The position numbers and the translations under genes were made by a program. The notes beneath the pieces were generated by a model, which did no database searches, had not been told where the DNA came from, and was given only the letters and a program-made list of their open reading frames with translations. This document shows positions 62,201 to 64,000 of a DNA stretch of 64,000 nt, piece by piece; positions within the stretch are counted from its first letter, which is position 1; every line of letters starts with the position of its first letter. Source of the stretch: Heterotrichella gracilis (taxonomy: Eukaryota; Sar; Xanthophyceae; Tribonematales; Xanthonemataceae); contig JAULBX010017414.1 of assembly GCA_032358255.1 (NCBI GenBank), forward strand, positions 24,500-88,499. Direction: 5' to 3'.

Positions 62201-63980
62201 CGCAGGCTGCAGGACACACTGGCTGACCTCAGGTGAGGGGACCTACAAGGGAACCCTAACAAAAACCTAAATCCTAACTGACTGGGTGCCCTGATTATTG
62301 GCTTTGTTGGTAGCAGTACTAAGCTACCTGCCAGTGGCATGTGTAGGGTTCGAGTTCAGGGCTCGCTGCTCACCCTAGTGGAGAGCCCAGTCGGCTTTAT
62401 GGTTCCCACGAGAGGGTTTCCACAAGAGGTCGCCACTCTAGGCTTTCTCAACCCAATTCCCTGCTTCCAGGGAGCGCTACCGCGGCCCGCTGCTTACCCT
62501 AGTGGAGGGTCCAGGCGGCGCTGAGCGGTTGTCTGCAGACGTGCCCATGCTGCGCCAGATGGCGTGCGCAGACATCCCCTCCAACACCGCAGACGCATCC
62601 TACCCCCCCCTGGGCTGGCAGGCGCGCGCAGCCAAGATCACAGCATTCAGGCTGGCGGTGGCAACGGCATGGCTCAAGGTGAGGGGGCCACCGCTGGGGT
62701 ATTGCTGTACATATAAGAGTGCAATTGAGCTCAACAACGTACCATGGGAAATATTGCTGCAAGGCCTAGCAGCGCCGCTACACCCCATGCCATGCATCAC
62801 CCCACCCCCACCCCCACCATAGCACCACATGACTGTCACCCAGCTACACCCCCGCCCACTGCCCTTCTACACCTTTGACCACAGCACCCCTCCCCTTCCA
62901 CCCTCTACCTTCCATCGCAGGAGCGCGTGGGCGTGGCCCGCGATGCACACGTACCCCTGGCCGCCCTGAGCCCCGACTGGGTGCTCACCACACCCCACGC
63001 CCTACCTCCCCATGCCATGCAACCACACCCAATGCCATGCCATGCCATCCACATGTAAAACGGAAGAAAGTGACAGATCCCTAAACTATGAACACCCCAC
63101 CATCGCAGGAGCGCGTGGGAGTGGCCCGCTACGCACACGTCCCCCTCGCCGCCCTGGGCCCCGACTGGGTCCTCACCACCGCCGACGCCCTCTACGCGCG
63201 CTGCCTGCGCCAAGCCAAGCACCTGGTGTGGGCTGTAGACCCCGCGCTACCTGCACTTGATCAATCCCAGGAGGACCACTGTGCGGATGCGGTGTGGCTG
63301 GAGGAGGTTGCGGGGGTGGAGGTGTGCCGGCCGGGCGCCTACCGCGCGGTGTGCGTGCGGCTCAAGGTGTTCCACCTGGCGGTGAACGCGGTGGCGCAGG
63401 TGAGGAGGGGTTGTGGGGGTTCAGCTGGAAATTTTGCTTGTACTGTGGGCCTGCTGTGTTCATACAATGTAGTATGACTCATAGTATGTGCCTGTGATCA
63501 TGCTATGCTCATGCTGTGACAATGCTGTGATCGTGCTGTGGGATGCTCCTATGGTGCTCCTGTGCCCCGATGGCCATGAGCGAATCGCTTTACGCATGCT
63601 GCACCCATGCTGTGACAGTACTGCGATCTTGCTGCGCGCAATGCTGCTCCCATACCCCGCGCTTCACCATGCAGCATCCACAACCCCTTTCCTCTCCCCT
63701 CATCCCTCACACCCTCTCACCCACCCCCCAGGCCGGCGCGCTGGGCGAGCTGGAGGGCTTTGCCGCCCTGGACGACGCCACCACGGGCTGCGGCCCCGCC
63801 TTCAAGGTCCTCAAGACCCTGGTCACCAACTGGCTGGCGGATGCCGTGCAGCACGGGAACAAGTACGCGGATGCGCTGCTGCACGGGCTGTACAGGTGGC
63901 TGTCCACGCCCGCGGCCGCCATGCACAGCCCCGCGCTGCTGCGGGCTGTGCAGCAGCTGATGCGCAAGATGCTGCTGCTG
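47243..63980 (+). CDS. POLE: DNA polymerase epsilon catalytic subunit (partial, C-terminus beyond window)
   Basis: Thirty-three exons, 1903 codons. Ends: 47243-47322, 47820-47979, 48337-48426, 48675-48896, 49217-49513, 49811-49933, 50129-50240, 50640-50820, 51267-51375, 51714-51971, 52460-52627, 52923-53012, 53280-53401, 53762-53912, 54150-54269, 54870-55034, 55624-55806, 56117-56215, 56563-56739, 57207-57452, 57653-57785, 58035-58184, 58427-58590, 59059-59241, 59480-59691, 59966-60117, 60343-60446, 60687-60851, 61342-61788, 62135-62232, 62471-62678, 63109-63399, 63732-63980. A Gly/Arg-rich start leads to [16 protein letters not shown]. Exonuclease motifs: [29 protein letters not shown]. Polymerase motifs: [35 protein letters not shown]. 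It is the leading-strand replicase with 3'-5' proofreading. The inactive second half begins near exon 26 ([14 protein letters not shown]). The C-terminal zinc fingers lie outside. The exon 29 donor (GAG|GTGCTG) is the weakest junction. Confidence 0.95.
49645..49671 (+). repeat. Copy of POLE exon 5 segment
   Basis: TTCCAGACCGGCATGGATATGCGGG repeats an exon 5 stretch (TTCCAGACCGACGTGGATGTGCGG) near that exon's 3' end. Confidence 0.7.
50025..50085 (+). repeat. Copy of POLE exon 7 start
   Basis: GTTGATGATCTATTACATGC and GGGCCTTCCTCATCAT mirror the exon 7 start at 50129. Confidence 0.75.
50881..50931 (+). repeat. Copy of POLE exon 8 end with donor
   Basis: GAGCAGATCTCGTTCAG|GTGGGTGGGTGG recurs exactly 89 bp after the true boundary (50820), donor included. 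A faint third copy may follow at about 50932-50970. Confidence 0.85.
52025..52371 (+). repeat. Three downstream copies of POLE exon 10 end with donors
   Basis: The last 62 bp of exon 10 (GAGGTGCTGCGCAAGG... to TACAAG|GTAGG) recur at 52025-52086, 52140-52202 and, degraded, 52312-52371. The first copy keeps the GTAGG donor intact. TTTAGGGTTTGG-type spacers separate the copies. Confidence 0.9.
53592..53615 (+). repeat. Copy of POLE exon 14 start
   Basis: CAGGCTGCAGCCCTCCGCATTGTGAC resembles the true exon 14 start at 53762 (GCTGCAGCCCCCTGCCATCGTGAC). Confidence 0.7.
54359..54602 (+). repeat. Three downstream copies of POLE exon 15 end
   Basis: Copies at 54359-54400, 54456-54506 and 54557-54602 resemble GACAAGGCGCTCAAGGAGAG..TACTGCCAAAAG and each is followed by GT. 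GGTAGGGTTT spacers lie between. The true exon ends at 54269. Confidence 0.85.
55274..55497 (+). repeat. Two upstream copies of POLE exon 17 start
   Basis: Copies at 55274-55318 (degraded) and 55438-55497 (near-perfect, with CCGCAG acceptor and the same reading frame through CTGTGCGTGGTGTACAA) precede the real exon at 55624. Confidence 0.85.
55810..55838 (+). repeat. Telomere-like TTTTAGGG units in POLE intron 17
   Basis: Three consecutive TTTTAGGG octamers start 4 bp after the exon 17 boundary at 55806. Confidence 0.85.
56248..56283 (+). repeat. Copy of POLE exon 18 segment
   Basis: ACCTGGTGCTGCCTGCCAGC and GTCATTC parallel the exon 18 stretch coding WCCLPASF. Confidence 0.65.
56473..56523 (+). 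repeat. Upstream copy of POLE exon 19 start
   Basis: GCAGTTCAAGAACCGCAGCG.. is identical over about 30 bp to the real exon 19 start at 56563 and shares the acceptor. Confidence 0.85.
56981..57134 (+). repeat. Telomere heptamers plus 120-bp copy of POLE exon 20 start
   Basis: CCCTAAA units at 56981-57004 are followed at 57014-57134 by a copy of the first 120 bp of exon 20 (GCCATGGTCCTTCCTGCGGC and onward), about 85% identical, ending in a stop after CTGCCC. The true exon starts at 57207. Confidence 0.9.
57840..57890 (+). repeat. Copy of POLE exon 21 end
   Basis: AAGGAGACTGGCGCAGTTCC then TGGGTA repeats the last 25 bp of exon 21 (true boundary 57785) just after a TTTAGGG patch. Confidence 0.75.
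58703..58728 (+). repeat. Copy of POLE exon 23 end with donor
   Basis: AAGCACCCAGACTGGCTG then CGCAAGCAG|GTAAAG repeats the last 27 bp of exon 23 (boundary 58590). Confidence 0.8.
58837..58995 (+). repeat. Two upstream copies of POLE exon 24 start
   Basis: GAGAAGAACGACCCGTTCCA-type sequence with CAGCAGCAGAAGCTGACCAG occurs at 58837-58881 and 58949-58995, before the true exon at 59059. The second copy has the full CCCAG|GTGCG acceptor and the frame. Confidence 0.9.
61109..61262 (+). repeat. Two upstream copies of POLE exon 29 start
   Basis: GTTGTTATGAACGAGAAGCA.. (61109) and GCTGTTGTGGGCGAGGAGCA.. (61216) mirror the real exon 29 start at 61342, each after a TNCACAG or CTACAG acceptor and with CCCTAAA-like linkers. 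Confidence 0.9.
62360..62405 (+). repeat. Copy of POLE exon 31 segment
   Basis: CTGCTCACCCTAGTGGAGAG resembles exon 31 CTGCTTACCCTAGTGGAGGG at 62489. Confidence 0.7.
62921..62992 (+). repeat. Copy of POLE exon 32 start
   Basis: GAGCGCGTGGGCGTGGCCCG.. to GTGCTCACCA copies about 70 bp of exon 32 (true start 63109) with its CGCAG acceptor and reading frame. Confidence 0.9.
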
Positions 63981-64000
63981 GTGGGTGGGGGTGGGGGTGG

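Overview
This is a nuclear DNA window from an intron-rich, GC-rich eukaryote, almost certainly a green alga. The predicted proteins look plant-like: a 333-residue casein kinase 2 alpha, a CAF1 deadenylase, a GH5 endo-mannanase of plant type and a WW-domain DEAD-box helicase. Every multi-exon gene has GT-AG introns, and plant-type telomere heptamers (CCCTAAA/TTTAGGG) lie inside many introns. I see no plasmid, phage, bacterial operon, CRISPR array, rRNA or tRNA. I cannot name the genus.

Layout, left to right. (1) 1-203, minus: the 5' end of an unidentified gene that runs off the window and is head-to-head with the next gene. (2) 714-4203, plus: WW-domain DEAD-box RNA helicase, 7 exons, 619 aa. 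(3) 5995-14357 and 15800-25245, plus: two tandem paralogs (712 and 736 aa, 13 exons each, identical intron phases) with a SAP-like N-terminus, helical armadillo-like middle and C-terminal MYND zinc finger. (4) 27290-31471, minus: a P-loop NTPase of uncertain family. (5) 33045-37448, minus: secreted GH5 (subfamily 7-like) mannanase, 9 exons, 539 aa. (6) 38628-42539, minus: bromodomain protein with a C-terminal PEHE-like segment, 878 aa. (7) 43086-44824, plus: CK2 alpha. (8) 45195-46544, minus: CAF1/POP2 deadenylase. (9) 47243 to the right edge, plus: DNA polymerase epsilon catalytic subunit, 33 exons and 1903 codons visible, C-terminus missing.

Nearly all exon chains were built by hand from splice sites, reading frame and protein motifs. 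In every complete model the exon lengths sum to a multiple of three. The genes are mostly housekeeping: RNA metabolism, chromatin, signalling and DNA replication. They do not form a single pathway. Several are divergent pairs sharing short intergenic promoters (203/714, 42539/43086, 46544/47243), and CK2 alpha and CAF1 converge tail to tail with 370 bp between stop codons.

The most unusual signal is in the introns. Many contain one to six degraded partial copies ('echoes') of the adjoining exon end, each copied with its own splice donor or acceptor and often joined by telomere-like heptamers or their variants. More than a dozen echo sites occur in the polymerase epsilon gene alone and more in the MYND paralogs. 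The compact CK2 alpha and CAF1 genes show none. Two echo sites lie at homologous junctions in both MYND paralogs. The introns also hold long imperfect hairpins resembling miRNA precursors or MITEs.
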